A DNA stretch of 64,000 nucleotides, taken from Flavobacteriales bacterium (GTDB taxonomy: Bacteria; Bacteroidota; Bacteroidia; Flavobacteriales_E; Vicingaceae). Numbering within the stretch: the stretch's first letter is position 1; each line of letters starts with the position of its first letter. The DNA lies in contig JACJZB010000009.1 in assembly GCA_020635815.1 (NCBI GenBank), forward strand, positions 56,138-120,137, in the 5' to 3' direction. A program made the translations under genes and the position numbers. Of the stretch, positions 38,734 through 47,767 are shown one piece after another. A model generated the notes under the pieces. That model worked only from the letters and a program-made list of their open reading frames with translations. It was not told the origin of the DNA and did not search any database.

Positions 38734-41175
38734 TTATTCTTTTATTAATCGAATTATAGCTTTCTTGTCTACTGACAAAACAGGTTGAATCACTAACAGG
38801 TAAACACCTGCTGGTTCATCTATCTTTAGGTTCAATAGTTTACTTGAACTATATGTATTTGATAGTATTAGATTCCCATTTAAATCGGTTATAGTAACTG
38901 ATACAGCTTGATTGTTTTCGCCTAAATCAATTGATAAATTACCATTTATAGGATTAGGATAAACAAAAAGGTCACTCCTAAAAGTATTTTCAATCATACC
39001 AACACTTGTAACTGTATAACAAGCAGAAGTATCTAAGCATCCGTTATTGGTTACTATTACTGCAAAATCTCCATTAGCTGTTGCTGTGTATGATTGGTTG
39101 CTACCCCCACTAATCGGAGTCATTGTGGAACAATTTAGCCATTGGTATATTGCTCCTGATTCGTCAGCAGTTAGAAGAGTCCCTGCTTGGGTAACCCCAT
39201 TGTTAACTGTGTTAATAGTGAGGTTAAGAGTTACAGTTGAGTCACAACCTTCTAAATTGGTAAGTACAGCAATATCTGTTGTGCTTGATGTATAGGTTGT
39301 ACCATTAGCTGTCCATGTAAAAGGGGCACAAGTAGTTACTGTTTCTGTTCCTGTATTACTGTTGTAAATTGATAAATTAATAGTGATGATACTATCGCAA
39401 CCGGCAACACTTGGTATTGTATCCATATAAACTCCAGATGTAGTATAGTTGTATAATCCACTTGGAGAGGTGTAGGAGTTACAGGCGGTTACCGCAATAG
39501 TAGAAGACGGTAAGGTTAAGCTAATGCTAATTACGTTAGAGGTATCAGTACATCCGGAACTATGTGTGCCAACTAAATGATAATCACCCGGCTGGGAAAC
39601 CCATAATGAACTGCTATTGGCATCAGTAATAGGAGTGTTGTTCCAAAACCATTGATAGTTGGCAAGATTTTCTGTGCCATAAAGAATGATGCTGTCGTTT
39701 GAGCAAATCATGTTTGTACTTGAATTAAGGCTAACACCAAAGCTATTGTATAGGGCTACGAAACTCACAGAAGCATTGTTACCCTCGTTGACATGTACAA
39801 GAGTATCGTTGCCAATAACAAGGCCGTACTTTCCTTTATGATTTCCACATATTCCAACAGCGTTTCCAACTCCGGTTGCAATGCCGCCCATAGATTGGTT
39901 GCCAAGTTCACGGAGCTCATATTCTTCTATTATACCACCATCATCTGGATTCAACTTCAATAACCATAGCTCGCTGTTTCCAGCTTGAGGATGAAGTGTG
40001 TCTTGACCGAAAAAAACGGTATCTGTATCAAAATTCATAAAAGTCATAAGGTTTTGATCTTCGTTCCATGCAAAGCGAATCATCTTTTCATCACTATTAC
40101 CAGTACTAGAACCTCCAGCTCTGAATAGCCATTCAGGATTTCCATTGGGATCAAACTTTCCGATGAAGAGACGAAAGAAATCATTATAGTTAAAAGCAGT
40201 ATCTCCTGCCATAATTAAAGTGTCAGAAAGTGAGACTCCACCGATATAGCAGTTTCCTTCTGCATCGCTTAGAACGGTTTGACTATAATCATTACCTGCT
40301 GATTCGGAATAGTGAGTGTATTGTACCTCAAAGTTGCTATTCAGTTTGGCAAGAAAAATTCTCACAGTTGTTCCTGAAAGTACAGGGAAGTTTGCGGTAT
40401 CAATAATCAGATCATTGGTGTAATGCCCTGTGATAAACATATTGCCATTATCATCTACACTCATTCCTCTAAGTCTGTCATGTCCTCCACTTGTTTCGGT
40501 AGTAAACAAATCAATAAAATTTCCTGCGGTATCAAATCTGGCAATAAATGATTTGTTGTAAAAATTACCTGGAAGTGAGACTGTATCGATGTTAAACCCT
40601 CCATTTTGGAACATATTACCCGATGTGTAAACTATGTTGTTTTTAACAGCCAGACTTCTTGAGTCTCCCCACCCAGAAAGTCCTCCAAAACTTCTCGACC
40701 AAATGAAATTTCCATTCGGATCCATTTTGGAAACGAAATGATTATAGATTCCTTGATTCAATAAAGTATCAGTACCTAGGAACAAAGTATCTGCTCTGAA
40801 GTGACCGTTTAAATAAATGTTGTTGTTGTCATCAGTTTGAATGTCGGAAATTAGTATTTGGTGATCTGTAGGTATGTTAACCGCCCAAAGGGTATTACCG
40901 GAGCTATCGTACTTAGCTATAAATCCATTGTAGTAGCTGGAAACCGAATCAACTAGGTAAATTCCATTATTGAAGATGATGCTATCGGTACTAAAAGTTC
41001 CACCAATAATTAAATTGGACTCGGTATCGAATGCAATTTCATCTGACCAATTCCCATAATTAAGGTCATAATTTTTTTTGATTTTTTCAGCCCACTTCCA
41101 TTCGCTACAGGTTTGAGATAATGAAAATGATGTAAATGAAGATAGCAGTATTATTAGGAGGAATCTGTTTTTCAT
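38734..41175 (-). CDS. Secreted repeat protein with T9SS type A sorting domain
   Basis: An 813-residue protein with a signal peptide (LLIILLSSFTSFSLSQ). Residues 30-480 form a repeated blade pattern (GNxxWxxxxGG; DxxGNxYIxGxF), like the beta-propeller repeats of Bacteroidota surface proteins. Residues 480-700 hold Ig-like segments with paired cysteines, and the last 80 residues are a type A sorting domain (VYPNPINGNLSIDLG). Its ATG is 15 bases from the leftmost array core, and its stop 50 bases from argS, so it is either the last cassette or the chromosomal gene that borders the array. Confidence 0.85.
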   Translation of the reverse strand: MKNRFLLIILLSSFTSFSLSQTCSEWKWAEKIKKNYDLNYGNWSDEIAFDTESNLIIGGTFSTDSIIFNNGIYLVDSVSSYYNGFIAKYDSSGNTLWAVNIPTDHQILISDIQTDDNNNIYLNGHFRADTLFLGTDTLLNQGIYNHFVSKMDPNGNFIWSRSFGGLSGWGDSRSLAVKNNIVYTSGNMFQNGGFNIDTVSLPGNFYNKSFIARFDTAGNFIDLFTTETSGGHDRLRGMSVDDNGNMFITGHYTNDLIIDTANFPVLSGTTVRIFLAKLNSNFEVQYTHYSESAGNDYSQTVLSDAEGNCYIGGVSLSDTLIMAGDTAFNYNDFFRLFIGKFDPNGNPEWLFRAGGSSTGNSDEKMIRFAWNEDQNLMTFMNFDTDTVFFGQDTLHPQAGNSELWLLKLNPDDGGIIEEYELRELGNQSMGGIATGVGNAVGICGNHKGKYGLVIGNDTLVHVNEGNNASVSFVALYNSFGVSLNSSTNMICSNDSIILYGTENLANYQWFWNNTPITDANSSSLWVSQPGDYHLVGTHSSGCTDTSNVISISLTLPSSTIAVTACNSYTSPSGLYNYTTSGVYMDTIPSVAGCDSIITINLSIYNSNTGTETVTTCAPFTWTANGTTYTSSTTDIAVLTNLEGCDSTVTLNLTINTVNNGVTQAGTLLTADESGAIYQWLNCSTMTPISGGSNQSYTATANGDFAVIVTNNGCLDTSACYTVTSVGMIENTFRSDLFVYPNPINGNLSIDLGENNQAVSVTITDLNGNLILSNTYSSSKLLNLKIDEPAGVYLLVIQPVLSVDKKAIIRLIKE

Positions 41176-41189
41176 GGAGTGTAAATGTT

Positions 41190-41321
41190 TGTTTACGGTT
41201 AGTATATGAAAAGTAGGCGATTACGAAGCACTAAACTTTCAGTTAAGCACAAAGTATGATACGAGACACAAGCCTTGATTCTACTGCTATTTCGCCTATT
41301 TTTTATATACATTGTTACCTG
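41190..41321 (-). other. attC-like site A1, left end of the array
   Basis: Minus strand: GCAGGTAAC ... ACTAACCG|TAAAC. The arms pair GTATATGAAAAGTAGGCGA with TCGCC...ATATAC. The sequence is almost the same as site A9, but the terminal core is TAAAC instead of TT-purine-rich, as expected at the outer end of an array. Confidence 0.8.
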
Positions 41322-41359
41322 CTGGCTTTTTTCTTTCATTTCGTTTGCGTTGGCTTTGG

Positions 41360-41415
41360 AAGCTCTTTTAAAAGCTTTGGTCGAGCGTTGGCTGGTGCGG
41401 CTTTTAAATGTGCTT
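41360..41415. repeat. Covarying stem-loop H1
   Basis: AAGC-TCT-TTTAAAAGC pairs with GCTTTTAAA-TGT-GCTT across a loop containing GTTGGCTGGTG. It sits between the stop of the nuclease-domain gene and the cassette end. One of five such elements. Confidence 0.6.
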
Positions 41416-41431
41416 ACAAATAGCGTGGGCT

Positions 41432-42493
41432 TTACATTTTACTTATCAATTCCTTTGCTTTGTCCAACGTGTATGCTCCTTTAATTTCTTTCTTGTCAAA
41501 TACCATAAAATAGGCAAAGTCATTTCCTGCTTGCCTTTCCCATTCATTTCCAAGACGGCATTTTGCTTCGCTGTCTGAACCGTCTAAATGGTCGCCTTTG
41601 GTTTCTATTAAAATCGTCTTTCCCGATTTTGTCTGCATAATAAAGTCAGGGTAGTGGTTGGCTTTAAATCCATTGATGTAAAATCCTTTTCCACGTTCTA
41701 AGTTTCTATGCCAAAACGCAACATTTGAGGAAGTTCCAATTTCCATTGCAACTCGTTCTTCAAATCCGTTCATTGAGCCTTCTCTTTCATAAAGTGAATT
41801 ACCAATTGATGAGCCTGTATTTCCTGGCACAATTTCGTTGCCTAATTTCCAATTTGCTTTGGTGTTTATTTTTTTGGATTTCAATAAGTCCATAAAACGA
41901 CCTTCTGCATACGAGTCAGCCAATTGGCGGATTTTACCTTTTATTTTATCCGTATAACTCCACTTTCTTACTAAAATATCTCGAAGTTGTTCGGTGTTCA
42001 TACTTTTCAAAATACGCCCAATGTAAACCTTGATTTCTTGGTCGGGAATTGGGTACATATTTCCAATAATTTGCATCATTTGATGCGTGATGTCAGTTAT
42101 TTGGTTGTCTTTTGGCTTGGCTAAAATGTATTCTGCAATTGGGTCTTTTACCATATTGTCTTCAATCTTGGTAAAAGATGGTCTGTATTCGTTCTTTTTA
42201 GATTCTTCTAAATCAATTTTATACAAGTCAGATGAAATTTGGTCAAAGTCAATTTTGATGTCTTCATCTGAAAGTTTAAAATCTTTGAGCAAGGATTCAC
42301 GATTTAGCAATTCTTCTTCTGTACCGAAAATGTCGCTTGCTGTTACTTTAATGAAGAACTGCGGAAACTCAATTTTGTCAATGAAATCCTTATTGGAATC
42401 CTTGACTTTATAGCGTTTTACTTTTGTGCCCATTTCTTGAAATATATTTTCGTCAACAGGTTGTTTTTCCTGTTCTTTTATTTGCTCTTCCAA
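41432..42493 (-). pseudogene. Nuclease-domain gene, 5' end cut off by an IS3 element
   Basis: 353 codons from the TTG at 42493. The last 120 residues match the C-terminal PD-(D/E)xK endonuclease domain of type III restriction subunits (HYPDFIMQTKSGKTILIETKGDH). The helicase part of such enzymes is absent. Upstream the frame stays open for 14 more codons to the IS at 42538. On the other side of the IS a lipoprotein leader of 34 codons (43747-43848) continues in the same frame. The uninterrupted gene would thus be a 401-codon lipoprotein-leader/nuclease chimera. Whether the remaining part is translated is unknown. Confidence 0.65.
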
Positions 42494-42569
42494 TTGTCGG
42501 TTTTGCTCTTCCGCAATCGTTTCTATTTCTTGTAAGCTTCCCCTAATTAGAACTGTTAGTTTGTCAAAT

Positions 42570-43385
42570 TTACATTAAAATATTTTTATTCATTCCAACA
42601 GGAGTACTCCTGTTGGAATGAATTTTTAAATACTCTTTTGGAGATAGTCCTCCTAGAGCATCATGAGGTCTAAAATTATTGTAATCCTCGATCCATTTAT
42701 CTGTTTCTTCTCGTACCTGATTAATACTATCAAAAATAAACCTATTTAATATACCTCTTCTATAAGAGCCGTTAAATCGTTCTATAAATGCATTCTGAGT
42801 TGGTTTTCCTGGTTGGATAAAGTGTAACCCAATATCATTCATTAAAGCCCATGTTTTTAGAAGGTTTGCAATAAATTCTGGCCCATTATCCATTCTAATT
42901 CTTTGAGGTTTTCCTCTTCGATTTATTAAGTGGCTTAACACCCATATCACTTTTTTACTTGTTAAGGAATAATCTATTTCAACATGTAATGCCTCTCTGT
43001 TATAATCATCTAATACTGTTAACCCTCTGAATCGTCTTCCATTATCTAACACATCTGTTACAAAATCGATACTCCAGGTTGTGTTTGGTTTTTCAGGTAT
43101 AATTAAAGCTTCTTTTACTCTTGCTGGTAAGCGTTTCTTCGCTTTCCTTCGCTGTGGCAATCCTAATATTTTATATACTCGATGAACCCTTTTATGATTC
43201 CAATGATGACCTTCTAAGCGTAATCTATGATAAGTTTTCCAAAACCCCTCTTCTGGCTTTTGTACAACCTTCTCTAATAAAGCTTCTTCTATCTCTTTAT
43301 CATTTCGATCTAATGCTTTATAATAATATACACTTTTACTCATCTTTAGTACTCGGCACGCCCTGCTAATGCCGTAATGAGGCAA
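42570..43385 (-). CDS. IS3-family transposase OrfB
   Basis: 271 residues. The integrase-type catalytic triad is in WSIDFVTD, RMDNGPEF and FIERFNGSYRR, with an N-terminal HTH_21-like region. The frame stays open upstream to about 43430, so the natural product is an OrfAB fusion made by -1 frameshifting on seven A (minus strand; T run at 43425-43431). The TTG at 43385 would be an internal start. Confidence 0.92.
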   Translation of the reverse strand: MPHYGISRACRVLKMSKSVYYYKALDRNDKEIEEALLEKVVQKPEEGFWKTYHRLRLEGHHWNHKRVHRVYKILGLPQRRKAKKRLPARVKEALIIPEKPNTTWSIDFVTDVLDNGRRFRGLTVLDDYNREALHVEIDYSLTSKKVIWVLSHLINRRGKPQRIRMDNGPEFIANLLKTWALMNDIGLHFIQPGKPTQNAFIERFNGSYRRGILNRFIFDSINQVREETDKWIEDYNNFRPHDALGGLSPKEYLKIHSNRSTPVGMNKNILM

Positions 43386-43417
43386 TTCTTTTGATAAGGC
43401 TCTCTTTATGCAGGGCT

Positions 43418-43684
43418 TTAAAGCTTTTTTTCGATAATCTCTTTGGCCATTTGATGGTCAAGTGCTAAAGTAGCATACATCTGTTTTAACTTCCGGTTCT
43501 CCTCCTCTAATTCTTTGAGACGTTTTAACTCCTTTCCGCTCATCCCCGAATAACGCTCTCGCCACTTGTAAAAAGCTGCTTTACTTACTCCATGTTCTCT
43601 GCTAATCTCTATCGCTGTTTTACCATTGTCATATTCTTTTAAAATCTTAGCTATCTGTATTGGTGAAAATTTACTCTTCTTCAT
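43418..43684 (-). CDS. IS3-family transposase OrfA
   Basis: 88 residues: a helix-turn-helix (FSPIQIAKILKEYDNGKTAIEISREHGVS) and a leucine-zipper-like coil (LKRLKELEEENRKLKQMYATLALD). It ends right after the A7 slippery stretch that lets ribosomes enter the orfB frame. Confidence 0.92.
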   Translation of the reverse strand: MKKSKFSPIQIAKILKEYDNGKTAIEISREHGVSKAAFYKWRERYSGMSGKELKRLKELEEENRKLKQMYATLALDHQMAKEIIEKKL

Positions 43685-43746
43685 CTTAATTGTTTGTTTA
43701 AAATTAATACTATTTTATAATTCTAAACAGTTCGATTTTTGGGGTA

Positions 43747-43848
43747 GCTTACATCTTTACCCTTTCTTGCTGTCAGGTTAACTGTCGAGCACGAAGAAAA
43801 CAATAAAGTAAAAAATACAATTGTCGTTATGTAAATTGTCTGTTTCAT
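43747..43848 (-). pseudogene. Lipoprotein leader truncated by the IS
   Basis: 34 codons starting MKQTIYITTIVFFTLLFSSC, a clear lipoprotein signal with lipid cysteine 20, then cut at the IS end. If the IS and one GCT copy are removed, the frame joins the nuclease-domain gene at 41432-42493 without a stop. Confidence 0.7.
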
Positions 43849-43865
43849 TGTCGTCTTAAAATGCC

Positions 43866-44106
43866 GCATAACGACAACTGTATGTTGCGTTTTTTCAGTT
43901 TATTAATAGCACCAAAGTAATGAAATTTTGTAGATGTAACAAAGAGCAAATCATTTTCAGATAGGGAAGAAGTACGCTGTCTGAGGCAAAGATGCAATTT
44001 GCAAAGCCTATAAATAACCACCTACAAAATGAATGGCATTTACCTACAAAAGTTTCAAATAACTAAGCTGCTCGCAACCAAAATGCAATATACAGCGTGT
44101 TGGGCT
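43866..44106 (-). other. attC-like site A2
   Basis: Minus strand: AGCCCAAC ... GTCG|TTATGC; 241 bp. The ends pair as ACTGTATGTTGCG with TGCAATATACAG. Its inverse core AGCCCAAC matches the core TTGGGCT at 46611-46619, enclosing the first R-M cassette. Its core TTATGC has no partner at the end of the next cassette. Confidence 0.8.
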
Positions 44107-44145
44107 TTCGTTATTTTCTTTCAGTCTGCAAGGTGTTGGCAAAGA

Positions 44146-44208
44146 CATACTTATTGACAAGTTTTGGCTGGTGTAGTTGCCTTTTTGAGCGACTTGTCAA
44201 TGTGTATG
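44146..44208. repeat. Covarying stem-loop H2
   Basis: CATA-CTT-ATTGACAAG pairs with CTTGTCAAT-GTG-TATG; the loop contains TTGGCTGGTGTAG. It lies behind the NgoPII-like nuclease gene, before the cassette end. Confidence 0.65.
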
Positions 44209-44223
44209 GCTTTTGTGGAGGAT

Positions 44224-45066
44224 TTACACACACAGCGTTATTAATTTACAATCAATCAAATTTGCAGGATTATTCGGGTCTTTTGCTTTGACATCTGTTG
44301 AATTGAAGCCTTTCATTTTCAATTCTTCAATTTTAACTTTGCTTTCCTTTGGAAAACTGTTGTATTTTTCTGTTGGAATAACACAAACTAATTCAAATTC
44401 TTTTTCAGTTGTTTGATGCAAATAATCAAAGGCTTTTCTTGGGTTTTGTATTTGCCACATCCCTCTAATTCTAAGGTTTGTAATTCCTAAAGGGTCAACT
44501 CGATTTACTCTACCTAATTCTTTAGTTTCTGCAAATTCAACATCTGGGATTGTGCCTATTCCGTCTGAAATCGTATTCTTAATTCTTTGATAAGTTTCGT
44601 GTTTTGCAGCATAAATATTACCATAAACCAACCAAAGGGAATTTAAAGTTTCGTCCGATGTATGACCAACACAATAAATCAAATCTTTAACTGTCCAATT
44701 TTCACAATCCTTGCATTCCTTTGTAATCATAGGACTTGTAGCGTGAATATCTGATTTTGGATATGAACTATTTAAAGCTAAATCACTATTGGCACTTTGA
44801 GTTTTCTTAACTTCAATAGCATCTCCACCTTTAATCATTATGTCTGGTGGATGATTTTGATTGCCTAACCACGAGAATTTTTGATTAAAAGACTGCATTC
44901 GTTGTAATTCATTAGAAATTCCAAAAGTTCCTGCAAAAGCATCTTTTACGTAGCTTTCAAGAGCTTCCCCCATATTGTTTGCTCTATTTCTACCTGAATA
45001 TAGGGTTTTGATTTCAAAATTTTGATGATTTGCAATGTTATAAATTGCTTCTAAAATGTTTGTCAT
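44224..45066 (-). CDS. NgoPII-like type II restriction endonuclease
   Basis: A 280-residue protein. The N-terminus (ILEAIYNIANHQNFEIKTLYSGRNRANNMGEALE) and the PD-(D/E)xK-like core (HPPDIMIKGGDAIEVKK) match the NgoPII family, which cuts GGCC. The start overlaps the methyltransferase stop by 4 bases. The pairing with an M.HaeIII-like enzyme of the same target supports GGCC specificity; this is inferred from family resemblance. Confidence 0.85.
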   Translation of the reverse strand: MTNILEAIYNIANHQNFEIKTLYSGRNRANNMGEALESYVKDAFAGTFGISNELQRMQSFNQKFSWLGNQNHPPDIMIKGGDAIEVKKTQSANSDLALNSSYPKSDIHATSPMITKECKDCENWTVKDLIYCVGHTSDETLNSLWLVYGNIYAAKHETYQRIKNTISDGIGTIPDVEFAETKELGRVNRVDPLGITNLRIRGMWQIQNPRKAFDYLHQTTEKEFELVCVIPTEKYNSFPKESKVKIEELKMKGFNSTDVKAKDPNNPANLIDCKLITLCV

Positions 45067-46112
45067 ACTGCTATTGCCTCTCTAATTTCTTGAATTGGTT
45101 GTTGTTTTTTATTTTTAAATTCATTTGCAATTATTTGTTGTTTAATGCTATTAGCTAAAAACATTGCAAGATTAACAGGAACAGCATTTCCAATCATTTT
45201 GTAGCCCGCTGCAATTTTTTTATAATGAAAAATAAAGTCATTAGGGAATGTTTGAATTCTTGCACATTCTCTTACACTTAATCTTCTATATAAATGTTCT
45301 TTTCCTGGAACGAAAACACGAATATTTTGCTCAATAAATTTCATTTTTGGTGCTTGCGGATGAATAGGTGCGTGTCGTCCACCTGCTTGAATAGTAAATG
45401 ATTGTTCATCCCAAGCTCTTACTCTATTTCTTGACATAAAGATGGTTGAGAAACTACCAATCATATATTCGTGATTTGGCACGATACACTTGTTTCCGTT
45501 GGTGTTATTATATTCTAAAGCAGGTAAAGCTCCTTCTTTTAAATCAGCAATTGCGGATTCAAGAGTTATTTTTGGGAATGTTTGAGTAGGGAATTGATAT
45601 TTAAAATTTAAGTCTTTTCTAATTCCTATAAAAAATACTCTTTTTCTGTCTTGGGGAACATTATAATCGGAAGCATTAAGCATTTGAAATGAAAGCTCGT
45701 AACCGATTCCTGCATTTCTAAATAACTCTTTAATTCCTTCTAAAGCTTCGCTATGTTTTGAAATAAGCATTCCGCTTACATTTTCTGCTAAAAAGAACTT
45801 GGGTTGTTTTGCTTCTAATATTCTAATAAAGTCATAAAACAATTGACCTCTTTTATCTTTAATTCCTCTTGCTGCTCCTGCTTCGCTCCAACTTTGGCAA
45901 GGTGGTCCGCCAATTATCCCATCACATTCAGGAACTTCATCTGCTGGAATATTTACAATGCTTCTTTTGTCAAGAATCGTGTTAGGGTGGTTTTTTTCGT
46001 AGGTTTCCCAAATTTCTTTGTCATACTCGTTTGCCCACACAACATTAAAACCTGCTTTTTGAAATCCTAAATCGAGTCCGCCAGCTCCTGCAAAAAATGA
46101 TACTATTTTCAT
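45063..46112 (-). CDS. C5-cytosine methyltransferase, M.HaeIII-like
   Basis: 349 residues. Motif I is FFAGAGGLDLGF, the catalytic cysteine is in GGPPCQSW (Cys72), motif VI is LAENVSGM and motif VIII is QDRKRVFFIG. The target-recognition region (NGNKCIVPNHEYMIGS, STIFMSRNRVRAW, HPQAPKM) strongly resembles M.HaeIII, so GGCC is the predicted site. Order in the operon is controller, methyltransferase, nuclease, each overlapping the next by 4 bases. This protects host DNA from the neighbouring nuclease. Confidence 0.93.
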   Translation of the reverse strand: MKIVSFFAGAGGLDLGFQKAGFNVVWANEYDKEIWETYEKNHPNTILDKRSIVNIPADEVPECDGIIGGPPCQSWSEAGAARGIKDKRGQLFYDFIRILEAKQPKFFLAENVSGMLISKHSEALEGIKELFRNAGIGYELSFQMLNASDYNVPQDRKRVFFIGIRKDLNFKYQFPTQTFPKITLESAIADLKEGALPALEYNNTNGNKCIVPNHEYMIGSFSTIFMSRNRVRAWDEQSFTIQAGGRHAPIHPQAPKMKFIEQNIRVFVPGKEHLYRRLSVRECARIQTFPNDFIFHYKKIAAGYKMIGNAVPVNLAMFLANSIKQQIIANEFKNKKQQPIQEIREAIAV

Positions 46113-46438
46113 AATGCTTTTTCTTTTTTAAGTGTTCTTCGATATTCTGCTTTTTCTTCTGCAACTTCTAAGAGTTGTTTAGTGCAATTCGTTTCGTAAA
46201 TATGTTTTCCGATTTGGTCAGTAACATATTCATTTCGTAATTCTTCGAGATTTAAACTGAAAATATCAGATAATTTAGAAAGTCTTTTTTCGTCAAAATC
46301 TCGTTTTCCATTTTCAATCTTGCTCAAATTTGCTGAATCTAAATCAAGTTTCGCTGCAAGTTGAGTTAAGGTCAGTCCGTTTTCAGTTCTTAAAAGTCGG
46401 ATGTATTCTCCAAATGTGGTTTTCATAAGACTTGTCAT
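46109..46438 (-). CDS. XRE-family controller of the R-M operon
   Basis: 109 residues with an HTH_3 domain (FGEYIRLLRTENGLTLTQLAAKLDLDSANLSKIENGKRDF) and a helical C-tail. It precedes the methyltransferase and overlaps it by 4 bases. A palindrome TTGTCA-N5-TGACAA covers the ATG and the -7 box, so the protein probably represses its own operon. The ATG at 46426 is an alternative start, as the transcript would begin close to 46438. Confidence 0.88.
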   Translation of the reverse strand: MTSLMKTTFGEYIRLLRTENGLTLTQLAAKLDLDSANLSKIENGKRDFDEKRLSKLSDIFSLNLEELRNEYVTDQIGKHIYETNCTKQLLEVAEEKAEYRRTLKKEKAL

Positions 46439-46475
46439 TTTTTGACAAAAATATAAAATAGTTTTGAATTTTCAA
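46432..46475 (-). promoter_or_regulatory. Promoter and operator of the R-M operon
   Basis: On the minus strand: TTG (46475-46473), 19 bases, TATTTTTG (46453-46446), a perfect -33/-7 pair. The palindrome TTGTCA...TGACAA at 46432-46448 overlaps the end of the -7 box and the likely start site. This arrangement fits repression by the controller encoded immediately downstream. Confidence 0.75.
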
Positions 46476-46534
46476 GAAGTGGGAGAGGAAAGTTTTAGCT
46501 TTTTTGGTTTTTTAGGGTGGTGGTGGGGAAGTGA

Positions 46535-46579
46535 AAGCTCTTTTAATTTTGTGAGGTACGAGCAAAATTAAATGTGCTT
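46535..46579. repeat. Covarying stem-loop H3
   Basis: AAGC-TCT-TTTAATTTTG pairs with CAAAATTAAA-TGT-GCTT; the loop is short (GTGAGGTACGAG region). It lies upstream of the first R-M operon, inside its cassette. Confidence 0.65.
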
Positions 46580-46610
46580 GAACGTGTGGTGGTTTTACCA
46601 TACCTAATGA

Positions 46611-46745
46611 AGCCCAACGATTAGGCTATGATTTCGTTGTGGAAAATGTCGTTAGACTTTTCCGCTTAGGAAATCAAGCCGAGTAAATGTACAAAACTTT
46701 GGTTTTAGCACAAAAGTAACAATGAATTATAGCCAATGTTACCTG
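46611..46745 (-). other. attC-like site A3
   Basis: Minus strand: CAGGTAAC ... AATCG|TTGGGCT; 135 bp. The arms pair GGCTATGATTTCGTTG with CAATGAATTATAGCC. Inverse core CAGGTAAC matches the core TTACCTG at 47768-47777. Confidence 0.82.
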
Positions 46746-46750
46746 TTTTT

Positions 46751-47755
46751 TTATTCTTTTTTTAGTTTAATGATTTCTTCTGTAAACCCATTACTACTTA
46801 TGATTTTAAGTGTCATTTCATCTTCTTTAAGTTTCAAAACTTTCCAAGAAAAACTTTCGTCTCTGAATTGGTCAAACTTGTCTGTAAAGTAAATCCTTTT
46901 TCCATCATTGCTGATGTTCCATTTATTGTTGGTTTCTCGTCTGCGAATTGTCTTTTTTATTGATTCTGAATTTATTTCAAGTTTAAGAAGTTCTTCTCCA
47001 GGTTTTAATCCAGGTGGTAATGGTGGTTTGATTTCTGAATTACTAACCTCAGTCCAGTTTCCAAAAAAATCAGATTTATTAATGTTTGATGAAGTTGGAC
47101 TTAGATTTAAAGTAAGGTCATTGAAAAATGGCGATTGTAAAATGATTTTATCTTTTGAACAAGATTTAATCATTATGATTTCGTGTATTGTCTTGTGTAT
47201 GTTTAATATGTTAAACCCGTTGTAATGAATTATTTCCCATTTTTTTGCAGGGAAATTGATGTCATATTCGCCCGTATATAATACAATAGAATCATTAATA
47301 AAGTCAACGCTGTCAGTGTAATTTTCATTGCTTATTACATAAGAGCCATTAAAACAGTCCTTTGATATTGCTTGGCTTCTTAATGTGGTGTCTAATTGTT
47401 TAAATTCAACTCTGTCGATGTTCAGCTTTTTATTGGATAAGTAAATAGAGTTATTATTTTGCTTTACTTTAAATTTCATTTTTTCTCCGAAATCAAAAGT
47501 TAGTGAAGAACTAGTGTAAATATAACTTCCTTTTAAGATATTAACTTTACTATAGTTGCCAGTAGAAGGGTCTCCAATTGTAATAATCTTTACGGAATCT
47601 TTATTAAAGTCAAAAAGAGCTTTGAATGATGTGTCAAAAGTTTTTTTCTCGTCTTTTACAGACTGTGTTAAGCACCAAACACCACTTAATTCCTGATGTG
47701 GTTTACAGCAAATTAGAAGAGATGAAAGTATGAATATTGAGATTGTCTTTTTCAA
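46751..47755 (-). CDS. Cassette-borne lipoprotein of unknown function
   Basis: 334 residues with a lipoprotein signal (ISIFILSSLLICC). Two related segments begin ELSGVWCLTQSV and DFFGNWTEVSN, which looks like a duplicated lipocalin-like barrel (GxW near the start of each). The stop is 6 bases from the inverse core and the start 12 bases from the core, filling the cassette. Function unknown. Confidence 0.7.
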   Translation of the reverse strand: MKKTISIFILSSLLICCKPHQELSGVWCLTQSVKDEKKTFDTSFKALFDFNKDSVKIITIGDPSTGNYSKVNILKGSYIYTSSSLTFDFGEKMKFKVKQNNNSIYLSNKKLNIDRVEFKQLDTTLRSQAISKDCFNGSYVISNENYTDSVDFINDSIVLYTGEYDINFPAKKWEIIHYNGFNILNIHKTIHEIIMIKSCSKDKIILQSPFFNDLTLNLSPTSSNINKSDFFGNWTEVSNSEIKPPLPPGLKPGEELLKLEINSESIKKTIRRRETNNKWNISNDGKRIYFTDKFDQFRDESFSWKVLKLKEDEMTLKIISSNGFTEEIIKLKKE

Positions 47756-47767
47756 TTATATCTAATT

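Larger units (their letters stand above)
42536..43749 (-). mobile_element. IS3-family insertion sequence, 1208 bp, with GCT target repeats
   Basis: The element spans 42539-43746. Terminal inverted repeats are TCCCCTAATTAGAACTGTT at the left and TACCCC...GAACTGTTTAG at the right. The 3-bp direct repeat GCT flanks it (42536-42538 and 43747-43749), typical for part of the IS3 family. It contains orfA and orfB in the -1 frameshift arrangement, both intact, so the copy may be active. It interrupts a cassette gene. Confidence 0.88.

Noticed and set aside
41432..42493. A complete type III restriction subunit
   Set aside because: Only the C-terminal nuclease domain is present. There is no helicase domain and no mod gene nearby.
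42539..43746. The IS3 element as the mover of the whole array
   Set aside because: It occurs once, has its own ends and target repeats inside a cassette, and cannot explain the matched cores of the other cassettes.
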